A stretch of 64,000 nucleotides of DNA from Lachnospiraceae bacterium KM106-2 (GTDB lineage: Bacteria > Bacillota > Clostridia > Lachnospirales > Lachnospiraceae), in assembly GCA_009731425.1 (NCBI GenBank), contig AP018794.1, positions 3,242,501 through 3,306,500 of the forward strand, given 5' to 3'. The position numbers were made by a program, and so were the translations under genes. Below the pieces are notes generated by a model that was given only the letters and a program-made list of their open reading frames with translations, did no database searches and was not told the origin of the DNA. Of this stretch, positions 53,676-62,337 are shown piece by piece. Numbering within the stretch: position 1 is the first letter of the stretch; each line of letters starts with the position of its first letter.

Positions 53676-53731
53676 TTCTTTTGTCTGAATATCTATTACC
53701 ACATCTACATCACCGCCTTTCCCTGTATCCG

Positions 53732-53974
53732 TCATACTGCTTGTGATTCATTTCTGAAATATCCAGTTTCTTCCCAAACTCTTTTGTCTGAACAGTAATA
53801 ACTATATTCTGATGAATCTGCTACCTTTAACGCTGTTCCAAACTTTAGAATTCCTTGTTGCAACCCAACCCTTACATACTGTGCATCCTTCCCGATTGCT
53901 GATGCAATCTCCTTAATTGGTACATTCCTCCCTGTAAAGGCTGGTAAATCAACTTTGTATATTACCTCTGGCAT
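53732..53974 (-). CDS. Small putative DNA-binding protein (excisionase-like)
   Basis: From the ATG with AGAGGGGG upstream (53974) it is 80 residues. The middle (NVPIKEIASAIGKDAQYVRVGLQQGILKFGTALKV) reads as a helix-turn-helix, as in small Xis/AlpA-type or MerR-like proteins of integrative elements. Position between the RepA-like gene and the regulator fits an excisionase or replication accessory. Family not certain. Confidence 0.6.
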   Translation of the reverse strand: MPEVIYKVDLPAFTGRNVPIKEIASAIGKDAQYVRVGLQQGILKFGTALKVADSSEYSYYCSDKRVWEETGYFRNESQAV

Positions 53975-53995
53975 CTCTACCACCCCCTCTTTTAT

Positions 53996-54053
53996 AGAGC
54001 ATTGTTTGCTCTGTTATATTTTGCATTATACAGACCTTTTGTTGCTCTGTCAA
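53996..54053 (-). promoter_or_regulatory. Element leftward promoter with operator
   Basis: TTGACA (54048-54053), 17-base spacer, TATAAT (54025-54030), both perfect. Just downstream is the palindrome AGAGCA-N5-TGCTCT (53996-54012). Its half-site TTGCTCTGT also overlaps the -35 (54042-54050). It drives the Xis-like/RepA/Mob genes and is probably repressed by the XRE protein. Confidence 0.8.
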
Positions 54054-54070
54054 TAGTTTATAATTTAATG

Positions 54071-54099
54071 TTGACTAATCATTTTTAGGATGTTATATT
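54071..54099 (+). promoter_or_regulatory. Divergent promoter for the XRE regulator
   Basis: TTGACT (54071-54076), 17-base spacer, TATATT (54094-54099); 22 bp before the ATG. Confidence 0.65.
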
Positions 54100-54121
54100 A
54101 CAAATACGGGAGGTTGATATC

Positions 54122-54556
54122 ATGAATACAGGTAAAAAGATTAAATTAATCCGTACATTTCGTGGATTAACACAGAAAGAACTAGGCGAAGCTTGTGGAA
54201 TACATGAAGTTGCAATCCGCAAGTATGAATTGGGAAAGAATCTTCCAAAGCCAGAACAGCTACGAAAGATAGCAGAAGCTTTAAATGTCAATGTGAATGC
54301 ATTAGTGGAATTTGATATTGAAGCTGATGGAGATGTTCTTCCATTACTTTTTGCGATTGATGAGGTATTTGATATTTCATTAAAGGATGTAGATGGAGAG
54401 CCAGGAATTTTCTTTGAGAATAAAAGTCTCATACAATTTCTAAAAGACTGGCAGGCGATGAAGGAATTACTTGCTTCCGGTAGCCAGACCAACGATAATT
54501 ACGAGATTTGGAAAACCATACGACCTAGTGTGACCAAAATGATCCATGAGGATTAA
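54122..54556 (+). CDS. XRE family transcriptional regulator
   Basis: A 144-residue protein with an N-terminal Cro/CI helix-turn-helix (IKLIRTFRGLTQKELGEACGIHEVAIRKYELGKNLPKPEQLRKIAEALNV) and a C-terminal part without a peptidase motif. GGGAGG lies 9 bases before the ATG. It is divergent from the leftward mobility operon and probably its repressor through the palindrome between them. Confidence 0.9.
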   Translation: MNTGKKIKLIRTFRGLTQKELGEACGIHEVAIRKYELGKNLPKPEQLRKIAEALNVNVNALVEFDIEADGDVLPLLFAIDEVFDISLKDVDGEPGIFFENKSLIQFLKDWQAMKELLASGSQTNDNYEIWKTIRPSVTKMIHED

Positions 54557-54616
54557 TGTATCATCTATCATATTCGCTTCAGCTTTCTGAATTCAAAAGC
54601 GAAAGGAATGGTGCAC

Positions 54617-55672
54617 ATGAAGTTACCCAACGGATACGGAAGCGTTGTAAAACTTTCCGGTAAAAGAAGAAAGCCATATCTTGTAAGAAAGACTGGTGGC
54701 TGGCATTACGATAAAGAAAAGGACAAACAAGTTCAGGACTTTATCATCATAGGATACGCAACTACAAAGTCTGAGGGATTGCAGTTACTTGCAGAATACA
54801 ACAACAATCCATTTGACACAAAAGCTGCAAAGATGACATTCGATGATGTATATGAAGAATGGTCAAAGCGCAAATATCCTACTGTATCCGAATCCAATGT
54901 CAAAGGCTATACTGCTGCTTACAAGACCTGTGGAACCCTTTACAATAAAGTCTTTAAAGACTTGAAACTGGTTGATTTGCAAACTGTCATAGACACATGC
55001 GGAAAGAATTTTCCTACACTCAAGAAAATTAAAGTATTGTTTAACCAACTATACGATTTCGCATTGAAGAATGATATTTGCAATAAAGATTATTCCAGCT
55101 ATGTGGATGTAGCACAGTACAAAGACCGCAATCCAAATAAGTATGACAGGAATAAGTTCTCCAAGGAAGAAATTGATCTAATCTGGGAACAGAAAGACGA
55201 TAAATATTATCAGATTGTATTGATGCTTCTCTATAATGGAGTTCGAATTTCCGAATTCTTAGACTTAAAGAAAGAGAATATCCATCTGGATGGACAATAC
55301 TTCGATGTCATCGTCAGCAAGACAGATAATGGAATACGAAAAGTACCAATTGCAGACAAAGTACTCCCATTCTATAAAGCGTGGTATGAATCCAATCCAG
55401 ATTGTGAATACCTGCTCCATACAGAAGATGGCAAGCATTTTAAGTACCGAAATTATTATGACAGTTACTTCCAACCATTGATGGAACAACTAAAGATTGA
55501 GCGTACACCACATTGCTGCAGACACACTTGCATCTCATTACTTGCGGAAGCTGGTGTAGATCAAACGATTATCAAGAAGATTGTGGGACACTCTGGAGCT
55601 ATGACACTAACAGAGAAAGTCTACACACACTTTGACATGAAGGAGCTTGTCGATGCGATTAACAAGATTTAA
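54617..55672 (+). CDS. int: Tyrosine recombinase integrase
   Basis: From the ATG 8 bases after AAAGGA (54617) it is 351 residues; an ATG at 54608 is too close to the site. The N-terminal arm-binding part (KLPNGYGSVVKLSGKRRKPYLVRK), a SAM-like core domain, and catalytic residues R (GVRISEF), H-x-x-R (HCCRHTC), H (GHSG) and Y (KVYTHFD) are all present. It should integrate at the rpsI 3' end. A 7-bp inverted repeat (54573-54579, 54597-54603) abuts its ribosome site. It ends 190 bp from attR. Confidence 0.95.
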   Translation: MKLPNGYGSVVKLSGKRRKPYLVRKTGGWHYDKEKDKQVQDFIIIGYATTKSEGLQLLAEYNNNPFDTKAAKMTFDDVYEEWSKRKYPTVSESNVKGYTAAYKTCGTLYNKVFKDLKLVDLQTVIDTCGKNFPTLKKIKVLFNQLYDFALKNDICNKDYSSYVDVAQYKDRNPNKYDRNKFSKEEIDLIWEQKDDKYYQIVLMLLYNGVRISEFLDLKKENIHLDGQYFDVIVSKTDNGIRKVPIADKVLPFYKAWYESNPDCEYLLHTEDGKHFKYRNYYDSYFQPLMEQLKIERTPHCCRHTCISLLAEAGVDQTIIKKIVGHSGAMTLTEKVYTHFDMKELVDAINKI

Positions 55673-55684
55673 CGCAAGAAGAAA

Positions 55685-55720
55685 GGACACTTTCCAGTAA
55701 TCGTTTACTGAAAAATGTCC
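55685..55720 (+). terminator. Hairpin after int
   Basis: GGACA.TTT.CAGTAA pairs with TTACTG.AAA.TGTCC over about 14 bp around a short loop; the downstream run is TATACAT, only weakly T-rich. Would limit read-through into the rpsI region. Confidence 0.55.
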
Positions 55721-55741
55721 TATACATATCATTAATATATT

Positions 55742-55771
55742 TGTTGCATACCTGTTGCATGTGTGTTGCAT
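55742..55771 (+). repeat. Arm-type repeats near attR
   Basis: GTTGCAT at 55743-55749, 55754-55760 and 55765-55771, an exact 11-bp period (one helical turn). The first is part of TGTTGCATACCTGTT shared with the left end. Probable integrase/Xis binding sites. Confidence 0.7.
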
Positions 55772-55861
55772 ATCCATCGGATTCCAACACTGCTGAACAA
55801 GTTCCACAACTTCTGTAACCCTTGTAAAATGGGCTTTTCTCGATATCTTCGTTTCCGAAAG

Positions 55862-55881
55862 ATTATCTCTTTGAGAACTGA
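55862..55881 (+). repeat. attR, direct repeat at rpsI end
   Basis: ATTATCTCTTTGAGAACTGA; reverse complement is the end of rpsI (CAG TTC TCA AAG AGA TAA) plus flanking bases. Confidence 0.85.
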
Positions 55882-56255
55882 GGAGCACGACGTGCTGCTT
55901 TGAGTCCGTATTTCTTTCTTTCTTTCATACGAGGATCTCTTGTTAAGAAACCTGCTTTTTTAAGAGCTGGACGGTAATCTCCATCAGCTTGTAATAAAGC
56001 TCTAGAAATACCGTGTCTGATTGCACCAGCTTGGCCAGTGAATCCACCACCATGAACGTTTACTAAAACATCGAATTTATCAGCAGTTTCAGTTAATTCA
56101 AGAGGTTGTTTAACGATAACTTTTAAAGTCTCAAGACCGAAATAGTTATCCATATCTTTCTTATTGATTGTAATTTTACCAGTACCAGGTACTAAATATA
56201 CTCTAGCGATAGAGCTTTTTCTTCTACCAGTTCCGTAATATTTTGATTTAGCCAC
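55863..56255 (-). CDS. rpsI: 30S ribosomal protein S9
   Basis: The 130-residue protein starts [24 protein letters not shown] and ends with the conserved RRAPQFSKR tail that reaches the P-site tRNA. Its last codons are the integration target, and the direct repeat keeps the coding sequence intact. It follows rplM by 26 bp. The likely native terminator now lies at 43.67-43.70 kb. Confidence 0.97.
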   Translation of the reverse strand: MAKSKYYGTGRRKSSIARVYLVPGTGKITINKKDMDNYFGLETLKVIVKQPLELTETADKFDVLVNVHGGGFTGQAGAIRHGISRALLQADGDYRPALKKAGFLTRDPRMKERKKYGLKAARRAPQFSKR

Positions 56256-56281
56256 TGTTATTTCCTCCTTCCAGGTTCCAA

Positions 56282-56716
56282 TTAATATTTAATTTCTAAT
56301 ACTTCTGGTTTTTGAGCTTGATGATTGTGTTCAGCACCAGCGTATACGTTTAATTTTGTGATCATTTGTCTTCCTAAAGGTCCCTTTGGAAGCATGCCTT
56401 TAACAGCAAGTTCGATAACCTTTTCAGGTTTCTTAGCCATCATCTCTTTTAATGTAGTTTCTTTCATTCCACCTACATAGTCAGAGTGATTGTAGTAGAT
56501 CTTTTGATCCATTTTTTTACCTGTTACTTTGATTTTGTCAGCGTTTACAACGATAACGAAATCACCACAATCCATATGTGGAGTGTAAGTTGGTTTGTTT
56601 TTACCTCTTAAAACTTTAGCGATCTCTGAAGAAAGACGACCTAATGTATGTCCTGTAGCATCAACTACATACCATTTTCTTTCAATTGTTGCTGGACTAG
56701 CCATAAAACTTTTCAT
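56282..56716 (-). CDS. rplM: 50S ribosomal protein L13
   Basis: A 144-residue L13: [49 protein letters not shown], then [29 protein letters not shown] lies upstream of the ATG. A consensus promoter and a leader hairpin precede it, as expected for the rplM-rpsI operon. Confidence 0.97.
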   Translation of the reverse strand: MKSFMASPATIERKWYVVDATGHTLGRLSSEIAKVLRGKNKPTYTPHMDCGDFVIVVNADKIKVTGKKMDQKIYYNHSDYVGGMKETTLKEMMAKKPEKVIELAVKGMLPKGPLGRQMITKLNVYAGAEHNHQAQKPEVLEIKY

Positions 56717-56779
56717 GGTTTTACCTCCTTAAAATGATTAAACATTACTCAATATTCATTAAAACTTTTATTTATATGA

Positions 56780-56811
56780 AATACTCTTACCGGGGCTTTG
56801 GTTAAAGTATC
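56780..56811 (-). promoter_or_regulatory. Leader hairpin upstream of rplM
   Basis: GATACTTTAACC (RNA sense) pairs with GGTAAGAGTATT with one mismatch and two G-U pairs (arms 56800-56811 and 56780-56791), loop AAAGCCCC. It sits in the roughly 125-nt 5' leader and could be an L13-type autoregulatory leader; not verified. Confidence 0.45.
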
Positions 56812-56846
56812 TTCACGCACAATAAGTAAACTTGTCACAGTTTTAT

Positions 56847-56875
56847 ATTATATAACAACTTATAGCTTGTGTCAA
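56847..56875 (-). promoter_or_regulatory. Promoter of rplM-rpsI
   Basis: TTGACA (56870-56875), 17-base spacer, TATAAT (56847-56852), both perfect. Followed by the L13 leader. Confidence 0.88.
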
Positions 56876-56898
56876 TATTTTTGATTTTATTAATTATA

Positions 56899-57651
56899 CT
56901 ACGCTTTTTTATCAAAATCATAGTCGATCTTTATTAATGTGAGCCCTTTTGCTGGTGCAGTTGGACCTGCCTTATGGCGGTCCTTTGCTTCTATAATGGT
57001 CTTTACATATTCCGGTGGATAATTGTGAACACCCACCTTGATCAAAGTTCCAATTATGATTCGTACCATATTGTATAAGAACCCATTACCCTTAATTCGG
57101 ATCTTAATAATCTCATTTTCTTCTGTAATATCAATGGAAAATACAGTTCTCACTGTAGTAAGTACCTGTGTATTAGAAGAACAGAAACTAGCAAAATCAT
57201 GTTCTCCGACGATATAAGAAGCAGCTTCACGCATCGCGTCAACGTCTAAATGATAGTAGATAAAATGAGTATATAAGCGCTCTGTAGGCATTAAAACCTT
57301 ATGATTCTGAATTCGATATTCATAAGTCTTAGAACTCTTACATTTTCTTGGGTGAAAATCAGATGCTACATCAAATGAATCTTGAATACGGATATCCTCT
57401 GGAAGTCTTTGATTTAAAGCAAACATAAGCTTATCACTCGGAATCCTTGTCTCTGTATCAAATACCGCTACATTTCCATATGCATGTACTCCAGAATCAG
57501 TACGACTGGCACCTATTACTTCAATCTTCTCTCCAAGCAGATCAGAAAGTGCCTCATTTATCTTCTGTTCTATTGTGATCGCATTGGGCTGATACTGCCA
57601 TCCACAGTAATTTGTTCCATCATATGCAATTTTCAATAATACTCGTTTCAT
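56899..57651 (-). CDS. truA: tRNA pseudouridine synthase A
   Basis: TruA makes pseudouridine at tRNA positions 38-40. The 250-residue protein has KIAYDGTNYCGWQYQPN at the start, catalytic Asp in GASRTDSGVHAYGNVAVFDT near residue 52, and FLYNMVRIIIGTL near 196-208. It lies 17 bp after ecfT and ends before the rplM promoter. Confidence 0.95.
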   Translation of the reverse strand: MKRVLLKIAYDGTNYCGWQYQPNAITIEQKINEALSDLLGEKIEVIGASRTDSGVHAYGNVAVFDTETRIPSDKLMFALNQRLPEDIRIQDSFDVASDFHPRKCKSSKTYEYRIQNHKVLMPTERLYTHFIYYHLDVDAMREAASYIVGEHDFASFCSSNTQVLTTVRTVFSIDITEENEIIKIRIKGNGFLYNMVRIIIGTLIKVGVHNYPPEYVKTIIEAKDRHKAGPTAPAKGLTLIKIDYDFDKKA

Positions 57652-57668
57652 ATCAATACCTCAAACTA

Positions 57669-58481
57669 TTAGAACCACGGAACAAATATGTTCAACCCAA
57701 CAAGAAGTCCAATATAGGAAACTAAAATTACATATCCCCAGCGATCTCTTGCTTGATATTTCAATGGTTTCATCTTGGTTCGATTAGCACCGCCATGATA
57801 ACATCTCGCTTCCATAGCCATTGCCAAATCGTCTGCACGTCGAAATGCAGATACAAATAGTGGCACTAATAAAGGAACCAGACTCTTTGCTTTCTGAATC
57901 AGATTACCTTCTTCAAAATTAGCACCTCTTGCCATCTGTGCTTTCATAATCTTGTCTGTCTCTTCTAGTAAAATTGGAATAAATCGAAGAGCGATCGACA
58001 TCATCATCGCAATCTCATGCACGGGTACATGAAGTACTTTTAATGGTCCTAATCCGCTCTCCAAGCCGTCTGTTAAATTGTTTGGAGTCGTTGTAAATGT
58101 CATCAATGATGAACCGACAATTAAAAATACGATTCTAAGTCCCATAAAGATTGCTGAATGAAGACCTTCCTCTGTTATCGTAAATATCCACCAGGATACT
58201 AAAACATGTTCTCCCGGGGTTAAAAATAAATTAAAAATTACTGTAAACAGTAATAAAACAACTATCGCTTTCAATCCTTTTACCATAAACTTAAAAGGAA
58301 CTTTAGATGCCTTAATTACGCTGCCTAAAAATAGTATTATAATTAAGTATCCCCAAAAACTGTTGAATAAAAACAGTGAAATAATATATAGCAGAGTTCC
58401 TAATAATTTTACTCTTGGATCAAGTCTATGAATTACTGACTCAGCAGGATAATACTGCCCAATTGTCATATCTCGTATCAT
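57669..58481 (-). CDS. ecfT: ECF transporter transmembrane protein EcfT
   Basis: The 270-residue membrane protein couples the ECF ATPases to substrate-binding S components for vitamin and metal uptake. About five membrane helices; the coupling motif is seen as MARGANFEEG near residues 193-202 with a second MEARCYHGG near 222-230 (Ala-Arg-Gly-type coupling helices). IGQYYPAESVIHRLDPRVKLLGT is the usual start. It lies between ecfA2 and truA, 26 and 17 bp gaps. Confidence 0.93.
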   Translation of the reverse strand: MIRDMTIGQYYPAESVIHRLDPRVKLLGTLLYIISLFLFNSFWGYLIIILFLGSVIKASKVPFKFMVKGLKAIVVLLLFTVIFNLFLTPGEHVLVSWWIFTITEEGLHSAIFMGLRIVFLIVGSSLMTFTTTPNNLTDGLESGLGPLKVLHVPVHEIAMMMSIALRFIPILLEETDKIMKAQMARGANFEEGNLIQKAKSLVPLLVPLFVSAFRRADDLAMAMEARCYHGGANRTKMKPLKYQARDRWGYVILVSYIGLLVGLNIFVPWF

Positions 58482-58507
58482 ACTAACACCATATCTTTCT
58501 TGATGAT

Positions 58508-59377
58508 CTATTCATGCTTGATACAGCCGTTCTCTCTTGCCCATCTCAGTATATCTTCCTTGGCCTCGTGAACAGTTGTTGCATTTTTATCTACGTGAAT
58601 TCCCATATTATTTAATTCATGCATCACATATGTTACCTGAGGTGCTGCAAGACCTATGTTCTCTAACTCTTTATAGTGTGCAAAAACCTCTGATGGTTTT
58701 CCCTGCATCGCAACTTGACCATGATTCATTACAATGATTCGATCAACATACTCTGCAACATCTTCCATACTATGTGATACTAAGATAATAGTTATATTAG
58801 ATTCTTTATGAAGCTTCTGAATCTGTCCTAATATTTCATCTCGTCCCATAGGGTCTAATCCAGCTGTTGGCTCATCTAAGATCAATACTTCTGGATGCAT
58901 GGCCAACACGCCTGCAATTGCTACACGACGCTTCTGACCACCTGATAACTCGAATGGTGATCTATCATATAGTTCTTCAGGAAAACCGACGGATGCTAAT
59001 GCGTTCTTAGCACGTTCTAGTACCTCTTCTTCGGATAATCCCAGATTCTTAGGTCCAAACATAACGTCTCGAATTACAGTAGTCTCGAAAATCTGATGTT
59101 CCGGATACTGAAATACAAGACCAACCTTACTTCTTAACATCTTCATATTGTAATTATCTTCATATATATTTTGATCATTATAAGAAATGGTACCGCTAGT
59201 TGCCTTCATAAGCCCATTTAAATGTTGAATTAAGGTTGATTTACCCGAACCTGTATGCCCAATCAATCCGATAAATTCACCATCATTAATAAGAAGATTT
59301 ACATCATTTAAGGCTTTTTTCTCATAAGCGGTTCCTTCACTATAAACATGATTTAAATGTTCAATTTTTATCGCCAT
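58508..59377 (-). CDS. ecfA2: ECF transporter ATPase EcfA2
   Basis: From the ATG at 59377 (GGTGG upstream; the extension to 59389 uses TTG) it is 289 residues. Walker A GHTGSGKST, Q-loop VFQYPEHQIFE, signature LSGGQKRRVAIAG, Walker B VLILDEPTAGLD and H-loop SHSMEDVAE are present. FQYPEHQIFE is typical of the EcfA2 subunit. Partner EcfA1 is 18 bp upstream. Confidence 0.93.
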   Translation of the reverse strand: MAIKIEHLNHVYSEGTAYEKKALNDVNLLINDGEFIGLIGHTGSGKSTLIQHLNGLMKATSGTISYNDQNIYEDNYNMKMLRSKVGLVFQYPEHQIFETTVIRDVMFGPKNLGLSEEEVLERAKNALASVGFPEELYDRSPFELSGGQKRRVAIAGVLAMHPEVLILDEPTAGLDPMGRDEILGQIQKLHKESNITIILVSHSMEDVAEYVDRIIVMNHGQVAMQGKPSEVFAHYKELENIGLAAPQVTYVMHELNNMGIHVDKNATTVHEAKEDILRWARENGCIKHE

Positions 59378-59395
59378 AATTTCCACCAACTCTTC

Positions 59396-60253
59396 CTATT
59401 TGTTCTTCAGCTTACTTAATGCTTCCACAAATTCTTCTGTTGTTAAAATAGAATCCGGAAGATCCAGACCGCTTTGTTTTAATTCATAAGCTAACTCTGT
59501 TACCTGTGGAACATCAAGACGATAACTCTTAAGTTTTTCAACATCTTTAAATATTTCTTTAGGAGTTCCATCCATAACAACTCTACCATGATCCATAACG
59601 ATCACTCGATCAGCATTAATAACCTCATCCATATAATGAGTGATCAATAATACTGTTACATTCTCTTTTTTATTCAGTTCTCGAACTGTATGAATAACAT
59701 CTTTACGTCCGTTGGGATCTAACATCGCTGTTGGTTCATCTAGAACGATACATCTTGGTTTCATCGCCATAATACCTGCGATGGCAACACGCTGTTTTTG
59801 ACCACCTGATAGCTTATTCGGTGAATGATGGCGATATTCCAACATCCCTACTGCTTTTAGGCTTTCTTCAACTCTTGTCCAAATCTCATCTGTAGGAACG
59901 CCAAGATTCTCAGGTCCAAAACCAACATCCTCTTCTACTACTGTTGAGATGATTTGATTATCAGGATTCTGAAATACCATTCCAGCTGTCTGACGAATAT
60001 CCCACAAATGATCGTAATCCTTGGTATCCATTCCATTCACCCAGATAGTACCCTCTGTTGGTGCTAGAATATTATTTAAATGTTTGGCAAATGTTGATTT
60101 ACCAGATCCATTATGACCAAGAATCGCAACAAAATCGCCTTCGTTTATATCAATTGAGACATCATCTAATGCTCGATTTACTGATTCTACATTTCCTTCT
60201 TCATCACGGCGGAGATATTCATGAACTAAATTCAATGATTTAATAATTCCCAT
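59396..60253 (-). CDS. ecfA1: ECF transporter ATPase EcfA1
   Basis: From the ATG preceded by TAGGAATT (60253) it is 285 residues. Walker [34 protein letters not shown] (the Q-loop of EcfA1), [24 protein letters not shown] and ITHYMDEV. First gene of the ECF-truA unit, which is separated from rplQ by a terminator and a tandem repeat. Confidence 0.93.
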   Translation of the reverse strand: MGIIKSLNLVHEYLRRDEEGNVESVNRALDDVSIDINEGDFVAILGHNGSGKSTFAKHLNNILAPTEGTIWVNGMDTKDYDHLWDIRQTAGMVFQNPDNQIISTVVEEDVGFGPENLGVPTDEIWTRVEESLKAVGMLEYRHHSPNKLSGGQKQRVAIAGIMAMKPRCIVLDEPTAMLDPNGRKDVIHTVRELNKKENVTVLLITHYMDEVINADRVIVMDHGRVVMDGTPKEIFKDVEKLKSYRLDVPQVTELAYELKQSGLDLPDSILTTEEFVEALSKLKNK

Positions 60254-60637
60254 AATTCCTACCATTCTTAGCTTTCTATTCTTATTGTTAACTAAAATCA
60301 AATTAAAATTTACATTTCTAATTTTAAGTTATCATGGGGATAATTGCAACAACTAACTTTAATAGAATGTGGCTCCTCCACATTCTACGCGCAGAGCGCA
60401 ATGGCGTAGCGATTATATTCCTCTTGCGCGAGTGTGCATCCTGGCTTTCCGGTCTTTGGAAAACTTTTTTAGTTGTAGAGATTTTTCTCTACAACTAAAC
60501 TCTAATAGAATGCGGCTTGTCCACATTCATTGCGCCGAGCGCAATGGCGTAGAGATTATATTCCTCTTGCGCGAGTGTGCATCCTGGCTTTCCGGTCTTT
60601 GGAAAACTTTTTTAGTTGTAGAGATTTTTCTCTACAA
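60254..60637. other. Gap between ecfA1 and rplQ
   Basis: No gene. Holds the 143-bp tandem repeat and, at its right edge, the rplQ terminator. A 90-codon plus-strand frame here is only the repeat read through. Confidence 0.7.
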
Positions 60638-60642
60638 CTAAA
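60361..60642. repeat. Tandem 143-bp repeat with hairpins
   Basis: Two copies, 60361-60499 and 60504-60642, with a constant offset of 143. Most differences are in the first third; the last 90 bases are almost identical. Each ends with AGTTGTAGAG-ATTTTT-CTCTACAACT (perfect 10-bp hairpin) and begins with a GAATGTGG/CCACATTC-type hairpin, and shares GCGCAATGGCGTAG and TTGCGCGAGTGTGCATCC. G+C is locally higher than in surrounding DNA. Looks like a non-autonomous or structured repeat element. Confidence 0.85.
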
Positions 60643-60668
60643 AAAGAGAAAGTCCTAAGACTTTCTCT
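60638..60668 (-). terminator. Terminator of the rpsM-rplQ operon
   Basis: AGAGAAAGTC-CTAA-GACTTTCTCT (60645-60654 and 60659-60668) is a perfect 10-bp stem; minus strand then reads TTTTTTAG. Confidence 0.92.
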
Positions 60669-60684
60669 GAATGGTTTATTTTAA

Positions 60685-61221
60685 TTAAACAAGTTCAATT
60701 AAAACTTCCATAGCTGCATCACCTTTACGTGGTCCGATCTTAACGATACGAGTGTATCCACCTTTACGGTCAGCATACTTTGGAGCGATTTCTTCGAATA
60801 ATTTAGAAGTCATATCAACTTCTACAGTATTCTTTTTCTTACCTGCAGCTTCAGCTGGAACAGCTTTTACTGGGTAAAGAACTTTAAGCATTTGTCTTCT
60901 AGCGTGTAATCTAGAAGCATTATCTTTTTTAACTTCTTTTTGAACTTCATCATAAACAGTAACTTTCTTACCATCTACAACTTCTTTAACTCTTTTACCA
61001 TCTTTATCTTTACGAGCAACTTTAGCAGTTACTGTAACAGTTTCGAAATTATCTTTTTCTTTAACTGCTAATGCGATTAAGCCTTCAGCAATTCTACGAA
61101 TTTCTTTAGCTTTAGCTTCAGTAGTAACAATTTTACCATTATATAAAAGGTTAGTTACTTGGTTTCTTAATAATGCTTTTCTTTGACTTGAAGTTCTTCC
61201 AAGTTTTCTATAGCCTGCCAT
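60685..61221 (-). CDS. rplQ: 50S ribosomal protein L17
   Basis: The 178-residue L17 starts [41 protein letters not shown] and ends [46 protein letters not shown]. It is longer than the 120-residue form because of an insertion (about 65-125, Lys-rich), as seen in several Clostridia. It is 16 bp after rpoA. Confidence 0.96.
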   Translation of the reverse strand: MAGYRKLGRTSSQRKALLRNQVTNLLYNGKIVTTEAKAKEIRRIAEGLIALAVKEKDNFETVTVTAKVARKDKDGKRVKEVVDGKKVTVYDEVQKEVKKDNASRLHARRQMLKVLYPVKAVPAEAAGKKKNTVEVDMTSKLFEEIAPKYADRKGGYTRIVKIGPRKGDAAMEVLIELV

Positions 61222-61237
61222 TTGTTTACCTCCTTAA

Positions 61238-62197
61238 TTACTCATCACTTAGATTTAAGGATAATCCAAGTTCTTTTAATTTACCGAGTACTTCTTCCAA
61301 TGATTTACGTCCAAGGTTTCTAACTTTCATCATATCTTCAGAAGTTCTGTTTGTTAATTCTTCAACAGTATTAATACCAGCTCTCTTTAAGCAGTTGTAA
61401 GAACGAACAGAAAGTTCAAGTTCATCAATGCTCATTTCAAGAACTTTTTCTTTTTCATCATGATCTTTTTCAACCATAACTTCAGCAGTTTTAGCGTTTT
61501 CAGAAAGATCAATGAACGTCTTAAGATGTTCACTTAATACTTTAGCTGCTAAGCTTACTGCTTCGTCAGGAACTAAAGTTCCATTTGTATAAACATCTAA
61601 TGTAAGTTTGTCATAATCTGTAATTTGGCCTACACGAGTGTTTTCAACAGTTAAATTAACACGTTCAACTGGAGTATAAATTGAGTCAATTGGAATAATA
61701 CCGATTGGTAAATCATCCTTTTTATTCTTATCAGAACTAATATAGCCTCTACCTTTAGTGATTGTTAATTCCATGTATAATTTACAATCGGAACCACCAC
61801 TTAAAGTAGCGATAACTAATTCTGGATTAAGAATTTCGATATCAGGATCAGCTTGAATATCAGCAGCAGTAACTACTCCTTCACCTTCGAATTCGATATA
61901 TGCTGTCTTAGGTTCATTCGTATCACTGTTGTTTTTGATAGCCAAACTTTTAATGTTCATAATGATTTCAGTTACATCCTCTTTTACACCAGGAATTGAA
62001 CTAAATTCATGTACTACACCATCAATCTTAACCTGACTTACTGCAGCACCTGGTAATGAAGAAAGCATGATTCTTCTTAAGGAATTACCTAAAGTAGTAC
62101 CATAGCCTCTTTCAAGAGGTTCAACTACAAAACGACCATATTTTTTATCTTCTGATATTTCCGCAATCTCAATTTTTGGTTTTTCAAAATCAAACAC
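61238..62197 (-). CDS. rpoA: RNA polymerase alpha subunit
   Basis: The 319-residue alpha subunit has an N-terminal dimerization/assembly domain ([34 protein letters not shown], about 20-235) and a C-terminal helix-hairpin-helix domain ([23 protein letters not shown]...[12 protein letters not shown]). Between rpsD and rplQ as usual. A ribosome site GGAGGGTCC precedes the ATG. Confidence 0.97.
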   Translation of the reverse strand: MFDFEKPKIEIAEISEDKKYGRFVVEPLERGYGTTLGNSLRRIMLSSLPGAAVSQVKIDGVVHEFSSIPGVKEDVTEIIMNIKSLAIKNNSDTNEPKTAYIEFEGEGVVTAADIQADPDIEILNPELVIATLSGGSDCKLYMELTITKGRGYISSDKNKKDDLPIGIIPIDSIYTPVERVNLTVENTRVGQITDYDKLTLDVYTNGTLVPDEAVSLAAKVLSEHLKTFIDLSENAKTAEVMVEKDHDEKEKVLEMSIDELELSVRSYNCLKRAGINTVEELTNRTSEDMMKVRNLGRKSLEEVLGKLKELGLSLNLSDE

Positions 62198-62337
62198 TAA
62201 AGGACCCTCCTTTTGGGTTAGATTTATTGAGGGTATCTATAATACAGCATATATTAGGAGCTATAATACCCACTATCTGATTAACATGAAACCGAACCTT
62301 CCTAAGCCTAGGAAGGCCGTCCATGAAATTACGCGTA
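62198..62337. other. 140-bp spacer between rpsD and rpoA with hairpin
   Basis: Contains CCTTCCTA/TAGGAAGG (about 62299-62317) but no T-run, so it is a processing or regulatory hairpin rather than a terminator. Confidence 0.4.

Larger units (their letters stand above)
43715..55881. mobile_element. Integrative, putatively mobilizable element at the rpsI 3' end
   Basis: About 12.2 kb bounded by 20-bp direct repeats (one mismatch). Content from the attR (rpsI) end leftward: tyrosine integrase, XRE regulator, Xis-like protein, RepA-like ATPase, MobV relaxase, four defence-like genes, and a small ORF next to attL. There are no conjugation (type IV secretion) genes, so it would need a helper to transfer. 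rpsI coding sequence is intact because the repeat re-creates its last codons. Confidence 0.88.

Noticed and set aside
54085..54492. Minus-strand frame across the XRE gene
   Set aside because: Antisense of a clear HTH gene, no ribosome site, low-complexity Ser-rich translation.
60369..60641. 90-codon plus-strand frame in the tandem repeat
   Set aside because: The protein repeat simply mirrors the DNA repeat; no ribosome site and no promoter.
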